Assembly (NCBI GenBank): GCA_034440575.1
Contig: JAOTOL010001661.1
Location: 3,008,001-3,072,000, forward strand
Length of the DNA: 64,000 nt
Direction: 5' to 3'
Source of the DNA: Imbricaverruca yamaguchii
Lineage: Eukaryota > Arthropoda > Thecostraca > Neoverrucidae
In this document: in pieces, positions 32,601 to 43,500 of the stretch
How positions within the stretch are numbered: the stretch's first letter is position 1
How the letters are laid out: each line of letters opens with the position of its first letter
The notes under the pieces: model-generated
Told to the model about the DNA's origin: nothing
What the model saw: the letters and a program-made list of their open reading frames with translations, nothing else
Database searches by the model: none
Made by a program: the position numbers and the translations under genes

Positions 32601-33907
32601 ACAGACATTGAGGTCCACTCCACCCACCTCGAGATCCCCGAGTCCCAGCAGCGTCACCGCCTCCTCCTTCACCACCCCACAGACAATGAGGTCCACTCCA
32701 CCCACCTTCAGTGAGTATTGCGACGCAAATTTCTTGTTGCAGCCGGGCGACAGGCAGGCGTGGGCGGTCTTGTTGTGGGCAACGTTGCGGTCGGCCGTCT
32801 GGTCGGGCAGCTCCAGCATGAAGCAGGTGGCGGGCTCTGCCGCCACATCCACACCGTCAGCTGGCGCAGCACCTGCCTGGCGAGCTGTGTCGCCAGACCT
32901 CAGCGTGTCTCCTACTCATTTTCTAACACAGCTCACAAGGGGCTACTGGAGGGATAATGTTGACACATGGCTGCTGGTGAGATGGGGCAGACACAAGGCT
33001 ACTGATATGAGGACAGAATCTTCTGGTAAGATATAGCCAACATAGTGCTGGTGGTGAGATCGGCCAACATATGGCTGCTGGTGCGATGGGGCCGACACAA
33101 GGTTGGTGATAAGATGAGGATGATGTTGGGCTACGTATTTTCGAGATTTCTGGTTGACTGACAGAAGGGACCGACTTAGGAGGCCAAGCCAGGAATTTGT
33201 CTGCAGGTGGTGGTGGCAGTGCTGATCCTGGGCTGCTTACTGGGCTATTAAGATTGTGTGGCACAAAGGATGAGATTAAAGAGATGATAGACGTCCTTGT
33301 ATGCACTGTTATACTAATTTAGGTGTCAAGTTGGATAGTATACATACTCTAGTATACTTCCAATAAATCAACCCACTGGGCATGGGTAAAACTTGTTGGA
33401 GGTTATATATCATGCAAGCAACACTAGTCATTCTATGTTGATTGTCTCATTCATATATCCCATGTCACCCATGAGGGGTGCCCCCTAATATTGGCATCCT
33501 ATAATCAGGCACTGGTAAACACAGAGGGCGACATTTGGATATACACGCACGCCCCCCCCCCCGCCATATGAAAAGGTGCGCACCTCTGGCCGGGAAAGGG
33601 ACCTCTTCAGGAAGGCTCAAGTTTACCCCTGCTCAACAGACTTTTCAGCCAAAATTGCCTTTTTAGAAGAAAAGTCAGTATGCTCAAGAACATTTCCCCT
33701 GTTCAGCCATTTTTCCGACGGAGGATCCCCTCAGATGAAATATGTCCCTGAGATAAAATGTGACCCACCCATTGATAACTACTGGACCAAACCCTGTAAT
33801 TAGGGTGTTACCTCTTTGGAAACCATTATCAGCTGTTGATGGCAGGCTCACAGAATCTTCCTCCAGCTGCAACTCCACAACATTGTCCTCACATATAGCA
33901 TCATCAC
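23172..33907 (-). CDS. ZNF143/ZNF76 (Staf)-type seven-zinc-finger transcription factor, N-terminus unresolved
   Basis: Nuclear DNA-binding activator; the vertebrate family binds the SBS element of snRNA, tRNA-Sec and many housekeeping promoters and CTCF-linked loops. Eight exons join in phase on the minus strand: 33907-33812, 32860-32706, 31478-31277, 30583-30494, 26566-26448, 25809-25630, 24074-23973, 23615-23172 (about 461 residues). They encode seven C2H2 fingers in the order and spacing of ZNF143: six with CX4C pairs and HTGxxP linkers, and a last CX2C finger. Family-specific words include the [12 protein letters not shown] of finger 4, [15 protein letters not shown] of finger 5 and [12 protein letters not shown] of finger 6. 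The finger split between exons 2 and 3 (SLK|SHAMVH) restores a perfect CX4C...HX3H. Downstream exons carry short beta-like [13 protein letters not shown] and HELTLDGD segments, plausible activation modules. The start codon exon was not found; a CpG-rich block at 34.4-35.0 kb is the likely 5' end. Confidence 0.88.
23973..24074 (-). CDS. ZNF143-like exon 7
   Basis: 34 codons in phase 0 at both ends (acceptor GCGCTCAG, donor GAG|GTGAGG). Encodes [20 protein letters not shown] and [14 protein letters not shown]. Short alternating hydrophobic repeats of this kind occur in the activation regions of the family. Confidence 0.65.
24075..24910. other. ZNF143-like intron, no exon recognised
   Basis: Contains imperfect repeats of CACCCTGACAACATTA/CCACCCTGG type between 24100 and 24400 (about 85-90 bp spacing), then ordinary AT-richer sequence. 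Confidence 0.5.
24940..25629 (-). repeat. 39-bp minisatellite made of exon-end plus 5' splice site copies
   Basis: About 17 units of 39 bp. Read on the minus strand each contains GCCAGCCCTGCCAAG|GTGRGT, which is the last codons of the adjacent ZNF143-like exon (25809-25630, ending AGCCCCGCCAAG|GTGGGT) plus its donor. Since 39 is 13 codons and the frame has no stop, the exon reading frame continues through the whole array to about 24911. Units alternate GTGGGT and GTGAGT donors. Confidence 0.93.
25630..25809 (-). CDS. ZNF143-like exon 6 (fingers 6 end and 7)
   Basis: 60 codons, phase 0 at both ends. Completes finger 6 (the C of CKHP|GC is split by the intron) with [17 protein letters not shown], then the final [20 protein letters not shown] + EH finger with the short CX2C pair, as in ZNF143. 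The donor could equally be any later copy in the adjacent 39-bp array, because each preserves frame. Confidence 0.92.
26225..26447 (-). repeat. 44-bp minisatellite next to a ZNF143-like donor
   Basis: About four to five units of 44 bp. Each contains GGTGAGCCGG on the minus strand, identical to the intronic side of the adjacent 5' splice site (CATCCG|GTGAGCCGG at 26448). The exonic side is not well copied, so it is a weaker example than the 39-bp array. Confidence 0.85.
26448..26566 (-). CDS. ZNF143-like exon 5 (finger 5, start of 6)
   Basis: Two bases complete the Gly of the HTG linker, then [20 protein letters not shown] and [19 protein letters not shown]. Acceptor GTCTTCAG, donor CCG|GTGAGC, ends in phase 0. 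Confidence 0.93.
27045..27317 (+). pseudogene. Inverted C-terminal fragment of the transposon protein
   Basis: Plus-strand frame with [20 protein letters not shown] and a following LGQAIAGD, which by memory of this repetitive family follows the 'LLHxNxLxxR' part encoded on the opposite strand nearby. An acceptor-like TTTTAG precedes it. Orientation is opposite to the rest of the protein, indicating a local inversion inside the element. Confidence 0.55.
27339..28454 (-). pseudogene. Transposon-encoded protein with in-frame stop
   Basis: Two stretches in the same frame (28454-27789 and 27779-27339) are separated by one TAG near 27789. The first is a basic/acidic N-terminal domain with paired Cys motifs ([16 protein letters not shown]). 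The second has [22 protein letters not shown] and [20 protein letters not shown] then [15 protein letters not shown], words typical of an uncharacterised repetitive protein family in marine invertebrate transposons. A donor-like GAG|GTATGT follows LSM. A further minus frame 28759-28451 ([14 protein letters not shown]) may be an upstream exon. Non-functional as it stands. Confidence 0.65.
29693..30493. other. ZNF143-like intron
   Basis: No exon recognised between the transposon and finger 4. Confidence 0.6.
30494..30583 (-). CDS. ZNF143-like exon 4 (finger 4)
   Basis: Acceptor GTCTGCAG, donor ACTG|GTGAGC. Encodes [20 protein letters not shown] + [10 protein letters not shown]; the DIRKVHxRTHTG word is diagnostic of ZNF143/ZNF76. 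Phase 1 at both sides. Confidence 0.93.
31277..31478 (-). CDS. ZNF143-like exon 3 (fingers 1 end, 2, 3)
   Basis: Starts in phase 0 with SHAMVHTG, finishing finger 1, then [20 protein letters not shown] and [11 protein letters not shown], then [20 protein letters not shown] + RRHSRVHTG. Donor ACCG|GTGAGG. The acceptor is CCGCAG at 31479. Confidence 0.93.
32202..32235 (-). repeat. Dispersed tag repeat
   Basis: Reverse-orientation copy: GTCGACACGCCCTTTACC then CCCAATAGCTAACTAA. In a ZNF143-like intron. Confidence 0.65.
32544..32705 (-). repeat. 78-bp tandem duplication of a donor region
   Basis: Two copies of 78 bp just inside the intron after finger 1. Each begins GTGGGTGGAGTGGACCTC and ends in a potential donor: real AAG|GTGGGT at 32706, then GAG|GTGGGT at about 32627, then AAG|GTGAGT at about 32549. 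78 is 26 codons and the frame is open, so any of the three donors keeps phase. Confidence 0.85.
32706..32860 (-). CDS. ZNF143-like exon 2 (start of finger 1)
   Basis: Acceptor GCGCCAG, then [20 protein letters not shown] and further polar sequence, then [19 protein letters not shown] at the donor AAG|GTGGGT. Joined to the next exon it gives a perfect C2H2 finger. Its first 2 nt complete a codon begun by the previous exon. Confidence 0.88.
33812..33907 (-). CDS. ZNF143-like upstream exon (acidic)
   Basis: 32 residues ([20 protein letters not shown] and [12 protein letters not shown] region) between acceptor TTTTGCAG and donor AGAG|GTAACA. Ends in phase 1, matching the 2-nt start of the next exon, and the acidic composition fits an N-terminal activation domain. 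The preceding exon with the ATG is not identified. Confidence 0.65.
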
Positions 33908-34364
33908 CTGCAAAATGTCATGCAAAAGTAGCACAATTATCACATGAAGTATTGCATTCATCATTGTGATATTTGAACTTCAATATGTTTACTATATCTA
34001 ACTAGGTAGGTACTTCCTCCACACAACTCGTAAAATACTCAGCACAATAATCATACAAATCATGCTCATTCATCAAAATATATTCGAGATCCAGTTCAAG
34101 CATTTTTAATGGACATTACCAAATTCAATCTAGTCCTGCCTAATCAGCCATTCATCATCAAGTTGTAAGTATTATAAGTATCATGACATCTAATGTTCTG
34201 AAATTGATATGGTGTGGAGTGGAGGGGGAGTGGGTGATTAAAGAAAAGTACAAATGTAAAGGGATGTGATGAGTGATCTATGACCTTTGTTCATTGCTTG
34301 AGGACGATGTTGATGCCATTACTGCCGCTGCCGTAACATCATTACTCCTGCTGCTATGCTAACA

Positions 34365-34960
34365 ACTGGTGGAGCAACGAGGCGGAGAACTCTCCACGGA
34401 TCGTGGCGGCGAGGGAGAACAGCGACCGGAGCGCGGACATGGTGCACCACCAGACTGGACACGTGTGGCTGCTGCAGCTCACGAACCCGCCACCGCGACA
34501 CCGCAGACTGTCCGGAGCGGCGGCGGCTGCGCGGACGTAGGCGGACGTAGGCGAGCGTGCGCCGAGCGCTCGTGCCCCGGAGGACGGCGGGGGACGGCCA
34601 GTGGTGGCCGCAGACGAAGGCGAGGGCAGCGAGAATGCCACCGCCACGGATGGCGAGCGCGGCCAGCGGGCGGGCGCGGAAGACACGGAGGACGGGACCC
34701 CGGAGGCTTCCAGTGGTGTCGGCGACCGCAGCAGGTGGCGACAGACAGCAGCAAGCTGCGGTGCTAGCGGATGGAGCCTCTCTGCCGACAGCGCTGACGC
34801 TAGCGGCCGTGCAGATAGCGCGGAGAGCGGTGGAACGGTGGTAGCCGCCAGCATTAGTGCCGCCGGCGGGATCGCGTGCGGGGCCGCGGTATCGGTGGGA
34901 ACGGCATCCAACGGCCTCGGCGATCTGACAGGGCTACGCGGACACCCAAGCGTCTGAGTC
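34365..34960. promoter_or_regulatory. CpG-rich block, candidate ZNF143-like promoter/first exon
   Basis: A sharp GC- and CpG-rich island between AT-rich flanks, with long open frames on both strands that carry no domain. It lies about 450 bp upstream of the first identified ZNF143-like exon, so it is most simply the promoter and 5' UTR exon. No TATA box or initiator can be assigned. A short minus ATG frame (MASTSSSSNEQ) ends near 34290 in a GT, but its phase does not match the next exon. Confidence 0.4.
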
Positions 34961-35529
34961 GGATGTAGATGCGTTTAAGGGGGTGGGGTGTGGTGTCCCG
35001 AGCCCAGCCCACCTAGCGGCCGGAGTGGGGAGCTCGGGCGCTCCACGCCCAGCTTGCAGAGAGCTGACCCCGTCCGACTCCGCCCAGCCGGCAGGCAGTG
35101 AGATGGTGTGAGCTGTTGAGACCAGACTGGTACATCAGAGCATCTGATTGTGTGTTGTGTTGTTATAATACCAAGCCTGGAGACCTGTTGCCAGCACGCC
35201 TTTCGTGACATGAAATGTAGGCAGCATAACACATTTCAAGGTTATCCTTCTTCCAAATGTGGTTAGCCTTAGATTGTCTCCTGGATACACTACTTTCCAA
35301 CACAAGCTTCACTTGTCTTTAATTTGGTGATACTTCTTTGCTTGAAGTCAGGTATCATTTTTGTATTGCATAAACATAATTTTAAATGTGATTGACATAA
35401 CAATGATGTGGCCATTCATTTGAGCTGGAAATGCAAACAACCTTTTTGGGATGGCCATTCATTTTTTTCTTTAACACAATGCTATTTCTTCTGAGGAAAG
35501 GATAATAGGCTAGGTCAGGTTTAAAAAGG

Positions 35530-37015
35530 GAAAAATCCAGGTTAGGTGAGCTTAAGTTAGGTCAGATTAGGTTAGGTTAGATTAGCTTAGGTCATGTCAG
35601 GCTTATGTTACATTAGGTTATGTTATGTTATGTTGCAACATTATTCACATAATAGTTTCCTGCAGACATAAGAGTATGCATTTTTCCTTAGAAATGATTG
35701 GCCCATTGTCTTGATCCTGTTCAGAAATATTGTTCTGCAATATTTTGTCTTAAAATGTTATAATTTATTGTCTGAGATGAAAGATTATCCATTTGCCTAT
35801 CTTAAAATAAATTGCATATATACAAAATGCACATTACTTAAATTAAATAAATACCTGAAACATGCTGCTCAATAAGGTGCAACTGTTCTTGGTGCTTCTT
35901 GCTTGGCTTCACTTGACTGGCAGATCTTTTCATTGTTTTGCAACAATATTAGTATCACAGTAGATGCTGTTAGTTGCAGTGCCTGGTTGGATCTGCTGGA
36001 TAAGAATGCATGTTCCTGTATGCCCAATGCAGTTGATGCACCCATAAGCCCAAATAACCAACCAATGCATGTTCACCTACACAGGTCCAACTCAAACTTT
36101 CCACAGCTACACAACACAGATACCTACCTACATATATTTGACATTATTGTGGTTTGTGTTCACAAACCAGTTATAAACATATTCTTTCTCCATAAAGCAA
36201 ACAAAGGGGTTATATTCTGGAAATTTGTTTAAGTTTACACTTAAGTTAACAAATGTTTTCATTTTTAATTCTTTCTTTTTTCATTTTCCCTTCAAAAGCA
36301 GGTTATGCTAGGTTAGGCTGGGTTGAGTTTTTCCTTTGGGAATTAGCTGGTGTTTGCAATTTTTGCACACTTTTGGTGGATTTCATCCAAATGGAGCTCA
36401 GGCCAGGTTAGGTTAAGTTATGTTGCTATATTTAGCATTATATTCATACCTAACTCAGTCCCTTTTTCATGTTATTTGTTCGCCAACTGAACAGTATTAA
36501 TTTACATACAAAATGAGCTGTCTCATAATCTTAGTCACATTTATAACACTTGATTGGAAGGATACATTCAACAACAAAAAGTCATGAAAACATTTTAAAG
36601 CACAAATTTACCCTGAAAAGTTTGCATTTGCAGAGGAAATCAGTAGTCATATAATTTTAATCACATTCATAAACATTGCATTTGAAATATAAATTCCAGA
36701 CAATCAAAATTACCTTAAAATACAAATTTTAGTATTATCATGCTTTAGGGTGGTAACAAGAAACATTACACATTTACATCCATGCAGGAACAAATGGGTT
36801 AGGTTTTGTTAGGTTAGGTCAGTTTCAGTTATTTAGTTCAATTTTTTCTCAACTTCTTTTTCTAAATTGATTGTTTCTTTGAAAACAGCTTTTGCTTGGT
36901 TTAGTTAGGTTGAGTTAGGTTTTTTTCAAACATTCTCAGAAAATAAATAGCTTTACATTTTTATACTTCTACAATTTATTTTGCAAGGGGAGATTAGGCC
37001 ATGCTAGGTTAGGTT
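35530..37015 (+). repeat. Degenerate interstitial TTAGG-type repeats
   Basis: Several short clusters such as TTAGGTTAGGTTAG separated by AT-rich sequence. TTAGG is the arthropod telomeric unit; such degenerate interstitial clusters are common in arthropod intergenic DNA and need not mark a former telomere. Confidence 0.65.
36032..36065 (+). repeat. Dispersed tag repeat
   Basis: GTTGATGCACCCATAAGCCC then AAATAACCAACCAA. Confidence 0.75.
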
Positions 37016-38206
37016 ACATTGAATCTTCAGTTCACTTTTTAAAGCATATTTTATGCTGATCATTAACTCAAAGCCACTTTGTTGGTGTTATTCTGCTCAT
37101 AACCTAAAAAGTAAGCATTTGCACACAAAAATTAACGGTCCCTCTATCCTAGTCACATTCACAAACATTGCATTAGAATCATAAATTTCGAGAATTCATA
37201 AAGCACCTAGACCCTAAAGCACAAATGTATCCAAATGTCTAGGTAGGCACCTGCCAGGCTATCTATGCATTTCGCTGTACACTTAGGACAAATAGAACGA
37301 AGAGATATCAAAATAGATACTTGGACAAGCTACAGAAACCAGGGAAATATCACAGAATCAGAAAAACATTACACCCGTAGCGCATTTATTATCCGATAAT
37401 CAAGGGCGCCCAACGTCTTCATGCCTGCCTATGAAGAGGCCCGTTCGCCGCTCGCTAGGGACTAGTATCAGCCGACGTCACCGCTTACAGGAAGACATAT
37501 TACGCTTTTATCTCATTTGACTAGCTATTCATTTTACCTGCGCAGACGACATGCAGTGAGAAATACAACGGCTTTTCGTTCCTTTTCATGACACTACCAT
37601 GCTATATTAGCTGATAACTGCGCGAACTGGTCGCCCAACAAACCAGAATGACTATGGAAATTGGAACTACGCAAGCCCTCATTGGTGCTGATGAAAAGCA
37701 TGCATCAAATAACGAACAGAGCTTGGCTTCCATGACTGCTTTTGTGACTTCTCTGGCGCAATTTTGACAAAATAGAAGTGAGCGGCTTTATGCGGATTCA
37801 TTCTTGTGCAATTTTTGGTGATTTCCTGGTGTCGTTGACAGGTCCACTGCTTGTGGCCGTTTCAGGCGATGCTTTTCAGATTATACCTGGTACATTTAGT
37901 CTAAGAGTATACGGTGGTCCAAGCAGCACAATCAAGCAACAAAGGAGAGCAACGTCAACAGGTAGTTTAAGTGGTTTGTATGGCTTGAGTTGTTTAAGTA
38001 GGTCTGTATGTAAGCATTTTTAGTGGTGGGCACATTAGCGGTTGAAATGTCGACGGACAAAGGTTATGCACCTGACAGCTGCCGGTCATCGAAGTTTCTC
38101 TCCCTCCCAATTTCCTGGCTTCCCCTCCTCTGTGCCAGATGTTTGACTGTTACATGGGGTGACCAAATGTTTTCTGCTGTTTGATGGTCGCTATATGATC
38201 AACATG

Positions 38207-38240
38207 GTCGATGCGCCCTAAAGCCCAAATAACTAACTAA
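38207..38240 (+). repeat. Dispersed tag repeat
   Basis: GTCGATGCGCCCTAAAGCCC then AAATAACTAACTAA; preceded by ATGATCAACATG, also partly seen before other copies. Confidence 0.8.
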
Positions 38241-39703
38241 CTGTTTGATGGTCAGGAGTGTTAAGCCGTTATATATGCATATATGATGTGTATGCCAAGT
38301 TGTTTCCCTCATCAAGATGTTGGAAGTTTTTGCCAACTACCATTGCAACAATTGTCATTCAAAATTGTACTCAACAACTTCAGCATTGTCATAAATTTTG
38401 GATGTCCAATGTTATCCCATTTAGAAGTTGAAGGGGAAATGAATTAGGAAGCAAAGCAACAAAGCAAGGCAAAACACAAATGAGCCTGGTCATGTTCTTC
38501 TTTCTCTTACATGTAACATGCATGTTTGTAATACATTGCTTGTTTTTTGCAACCGACAGCATTTACACAGTCCACGGCAACTAATCTGCATGAGGGGTTG
38601 GTGATGCTATATAACCTAGAGGTTGAACAAGTCATAAAATAGCCCAAGGTCCTCATCCTCATCCTTATTCTACCTTGGCATTGTGTGTACACTTGTCAAC
38701 ATCTTTGTTCTTGTAGATCTATGAGTACATTTTGTTTCATGGAAACAGGTCTGAATGTTTTTATATGTGAGATCTTTCAGAGAAGCAGGCAGGCACTCTG
38801 CAATGTAGTTTGTCCACTTTGTTCTATTCAATTACAGAAAATATGTAGCTACAGTGAGAGTGGAGCACCAGCTGGTGAGTTCATCCATGTAGATTCAATA
38901 CAAGAGTATTATGCCCAACAGGATGGCAACCTATCAGTGTCCTTTCCATGTCCTGGGATGGGGAACCATTGCTGAAGAGAAGAATGTGGTTTTGGTTTGC
39001 TGTGATAGGGGCTGGTCTAACCATGAGGTGCAGATCTAAAGGTACTGTAAACATGCTCCCAACTACTGTGTTATAATGAGTCACTATGTGTGGTGATTCC
39101 AGCATATCATGGATGGATTATGTATTATCAGCACATGGATAATATGAATACAGGATGTTAAAAGAGCATCATGACTGTATTAATTTTTTTTACTAAGATA
39201 ATTGTAAAGTTGCATTTTACTGTAAAAATGGATCTCCTGGAATTTCTTGTTTAATGTACTGTTTATGAATGTGCTGAACATGATGTGGTCTCTCATTTCC
39301 TCTGAATGCATCCTTTTCAATTTGGAGGCAACATAGCACCTAAAAAGTGGCTTGGAGTTGGGTGATAAAGCATAAAAGTAATGTTTGAAATACAAAAGTG
39401 ATGCAACATAGTCTAGTGTAACCTACCCTAACTTTTCATGGAAGAAAACATTTTTTGTTTAATGGAAAATGTATACACCATTTAAGAAATAATAAATCCA
39501 ACTTAAAACACCTAACTTAAGCTAGCATGAACTGTTTGAAGAGAAAAACACTTCCTTTTTAAGTTACAACAAAGGCCTAGCCTAACCTAACCTAAATTAA
39601 CCAAGCCTAACACCTTTGCATCCTTTATGGAGATAAATGTGTGTAAGGCTTGTTTTGTAGTTAACTTAAACTGAATTAATACAAAGATAAGAAAATGAGT
39701 GGA

Positions 39704-39985
<282 letters not shown>

Positions 39986-40466
39986 ATATGCATGTGTATA
40001 TATATGTGCTATTTGTTCTCAACATGTCTTGTGACTCTCCTCTATGCCTTCAATATTATTATGTATGATGGACTACCATGTATCCCAGCATAAATTGTGT
40101 TGGAAACCTTCCATTAAATGCAATTCCCAAATTGTACTTGCCATGCCTTTTAGTTACTTTTTCTTTCACTTAATTTCTGTGGTGGAATTGGATGTTTGTG
40201 GAATTGGTGTTGTGTGCCTTTATTCTCATCCTTATTCTTTTTAAGTTTTCTTTTCTACAGCTCACTGTTTGGAGAGCTGCATGCCATATTTACTGGGCCT
40301 TCTCCCCTTAGCAGACTGGCACAGACCTCCTCTCCCTTCCACTGCCATGCAGTTACTGGATGTCTTGTTTGAGGAGTGCTGTGCTGTACCCAGCTGGTGC
40401 TGACTGCTAGTGTGACGATTTTCCGCAGTTGTCTTCGCACGTGAGCCGGTCGTTCGTCCGCCAGCC

Positions 40467-40597
40467 ATGTACAAGTTTCGCGCGGCACTGGTGGGCCACA
40501 GCTCCGATGTACGTGCAGTGGCTGCTGGCATCTGTCCAGAGGGCAGCATCATCACCTGCTCCAGGGACGAGACGGCCCGCCTCTGGCTGCCCAACAG
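40467..40597 (+). CDS. PLAA exon 1
   Basis: ATG at 40467, [20 protein letters not shown] then [19 protein letters not shown]: first WD40 blade. Donor ACAG|GTGAGA, phase 2. An acceptor TTTTCTACAG ends at 40260, so a 5' UTR segment of about 206 nt precedes the ATG in this exon. Confidence 0.95.
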
Positions 40598-43500
40598 GTG
40601 AGAGAGCCACATCCCAGCCCAGAGCATAGCCTGTGTCTGCCTAGTCTGGTCCTGTTGGAGCATGCTGGCAGTGGCAGATCCCCATCCCAGCCCAGGGCAT
40701 AGCCTGCATCTGCCTAGTCTGTCTTCTTGGAGTGTAATGGCAGTGGCAGATCTGATGCAGAGGGAAATCGTTCGAGTTGTCAAAACATTTAGTCCCATGC
40801 ACATTTTTTCTCCTGAAAACTATGTCATTTCCCCCATAAATAATTTGGTCTTAGATGCATGAGTTCTCCAGGAGCATCAATTATAATTATATCGTTGCTC
40901 GATCAGTATCATTTTCTGAAATTCCAATTATGCTTACCTCATTGTTGGTGCCTCATGATCGACAGCTCACCTTATTGATGCATAGTGACTTTCAGGGGGC
41001 ACATTCCTGCTTCCTTTTTCAGCCGCGCCAGCGGAGGCCTGGGTATAATATACGAGACTGGCTGTGGTAGGACCAGGTTCAACCGCTGCGCCCGACTGAT
41101 GACCTTTTTCGGTCACATAAGGTCGATCCTTGAATATTTCAGCATCATATATAATGGGGCTGCCAAAACGCACTCGGCGCGGGTTGATTGAGTCCAACAT
41201 AAATGCCTTATCTGGTTGCAAAGTCACATTTCCGACTCTCCCAAATATGTTTGATAGCAGTGCCTTTATGGTCACTTCACCATCATCCCACTTTCGGCAC
41301 GGAAAGTACAGCACGACCTTGCATTTATTAAAAGCGGCTTTGCGGCCCGAGTTGACTTGCCAGCTGTACCAGCTCAGGTGTACCTCGCTGCACGCACCGA
41401 CTCGAGCGATCCTCGGACGACAGGTATCTGTCTCGCACGTGGGAGTCGCGTCCGAGACGGATTTTTCATCGAATTCCTCAGGCCGTAAATGCTTTTCTCT
41501 ATCATGTGAGCAGTGATGCGGATGCATTTTCTGACAACACGAGAGCGTACGAGAAGAAAGTTGTACAATACGTTTCCCCTATCGAACGTCTATAAATTCT
41601 ACGTTTGTCATAAGTCAATATAACCATTTCAAAACATGTGCCATTTGTCATTGTTTCATAGCATGTGTGAAGTCCCATCATTGTTTATTGCGTGAGTACG
41701 ACAGTTGGACTTGGCAGTGGCAACATGTTTCTTCGTGGTGACAGTAGCATTTAGCCCAGCAGTGCGGCACATAGCAAGGAACAGACAGTCGTGTTGGTGG
41801 ATCTGCCGCGGGGCCACAAGTCACCAGCCCCCGTGGCCAGCCACGTCCGTCGGCCGTCTGACCCGTCTCCCGGCTGACCCGGCTCCCGACTGACCCGGCT
41901 ACTGTCTGACCCGGCGCCCGCCTGACCCGGATACTGTCTGAACAGGCGCCCGTCTGACCCGGTGCCCGTCTGACCCGGCTACTGTCTGACCCGGCGCCCG
42001 TCTGACCCGGCTACTGTCTGACCCTGCGCCCATCTGACCCGGCTACTGTCTGACCCTGCGCCCATCTGACCCGGCTACTGTCTGAACTGGCGCCCGTCTG
42101 ACCCGGCTCCCGTCTGACCTTGCTCCCGGCTGACCCTACTACAGTCTAACCCGGCTACAGTCTAACCCGGCCCCGTCTGACCCGGCTACTGTCTGACCCG
42201 GCGCCCGCCTGACCCGGATACTGTCTGACCAGGCGCCCGTCTGACCTGGCTCCCGGCTGACCCGGGTACAGTCTAACCCGGCTCCAGTCTGACCCGGCTC
42301 CCGTCTGACCAAAATCCTGTCTGACCCGGCGCCCGTCTAACCCAGCGCCCGACTGACCCGGCGCCCGACTGACCCGGCGCTCGACTGACCCGGCTACTGT
42401 CTGACCCTGCGCCCGTCTGACCCGGCGCCCGCCTAACCTGGCTACTGTCTAACCCAGCTCCGTCTGACTTGGCCCCCGTCTGACCCGGTCCTCGTCTGAC
42501 CCGGCTACTGTCTGACCCTGCGCCCGTATGACCCGGCTACTGTCTGACCCTGCGCCCATCTGACCCGGCTACTGTCTGACCCTGCGCCCATCTGACCCGG
42601 CTACTGTCTGAACTGGCGCCCGTCTGACCCGGTGCCCGTCTGACCTGGCTCCCGGCTGACCCGGGTACAGTCTAACCCGGCTCCAGTCTAACCCGGCTCC
42701 AGTCTGACCCGGCTCCCATGTGACCAAAATCCTGTTTGACCCGGCGCCCGTCTAACCTAACTACTGTCTAATCCGGCTCCCGTCTGACCCGGCGCTCGTC
42801 TGACCCGGCTCCAGTCTGACCCGGCTCCCGTGTGACCAAGATCCTGTCTGACCCGGCGCCCGTCTAACCTGGCTACTGTCTAGCCCGGCTTCCGTCTGAC
42901 CCGGCGCCCGTCTGACCCGACGCCCGTCTAACCCGGCCACCGTCTGACCCGGCTGCTGCCGCTCGTCGGCAGCGACGGCACCGGCTTCTCGTCGCCGCAG
43001 ACGTTCCGTGGCCACACTAGGTACGTGGTGGCCGCGTGCGTGGTGCCGCCCACCGACGAGTTCCCGGCCGGCCTCATCCTGACCGGCAGCAACGACAACA
43101 ACATCCACGTGTACACGCCGGCCGGCTCTGAGCCGCTGTTCCAGCTCACCGGCCACACGGGCACCGGTGAGAGCTGGCCGCGCGCCGACCATGGCCGTGG
43201 CCGACTGTGGCCGACCGTGGCCGACCGTGGCCGACAGTGGGCGTCCGTGGCCGACTGTGGGCGTCCGTGGCCGACAGTGGGCGTCCGTGGCCGACCGTGG
43301 CCGTCACTGGCAGATCGTGGCCGGTCGTGGCCGATCGTGGCCGACCGTGGCCGTCACTGGCCGACCGTGGCCGACCGTGGCCGTCGTGGCGATCGTGGCC
43401 GACCGTGGCCGAGTGGGCGTCCGTGGGCGTCACTGGCCGACCGTGGCCGACGTGGGCGCCGTGGCCGACCGTGGCCGACCGTGGCCGTCACTGGCAGATC

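Larger units (their letters stand above)
35110..39690. other. AT-rich intergenic DNA with TTAGG-type words
   Basis: No gene recognised. AGGTTA/TTAGG-type clusters occur near 35530-35640, 36300-36420, 36795-36820, 36900-36920 and 37000-37015 on the plus strand, and CCTAA-type ones near 39400-39600. Tag repeats at 36032 and 38207. Confidence 0.6.

Noticed and set aside
34354..34957. Coding exon in the CpG-rich block
   Set aside because: Both strands are open because of base composition; no frame shows a domain or fits the phase of the neighbouring ZNF143-like exon.
35530..37015. Former telomere or chromosome end from TTAGG words
   Set aside because: Clusters are short, degenerate and separated by AT-rich DNA; genes continue on both sides.
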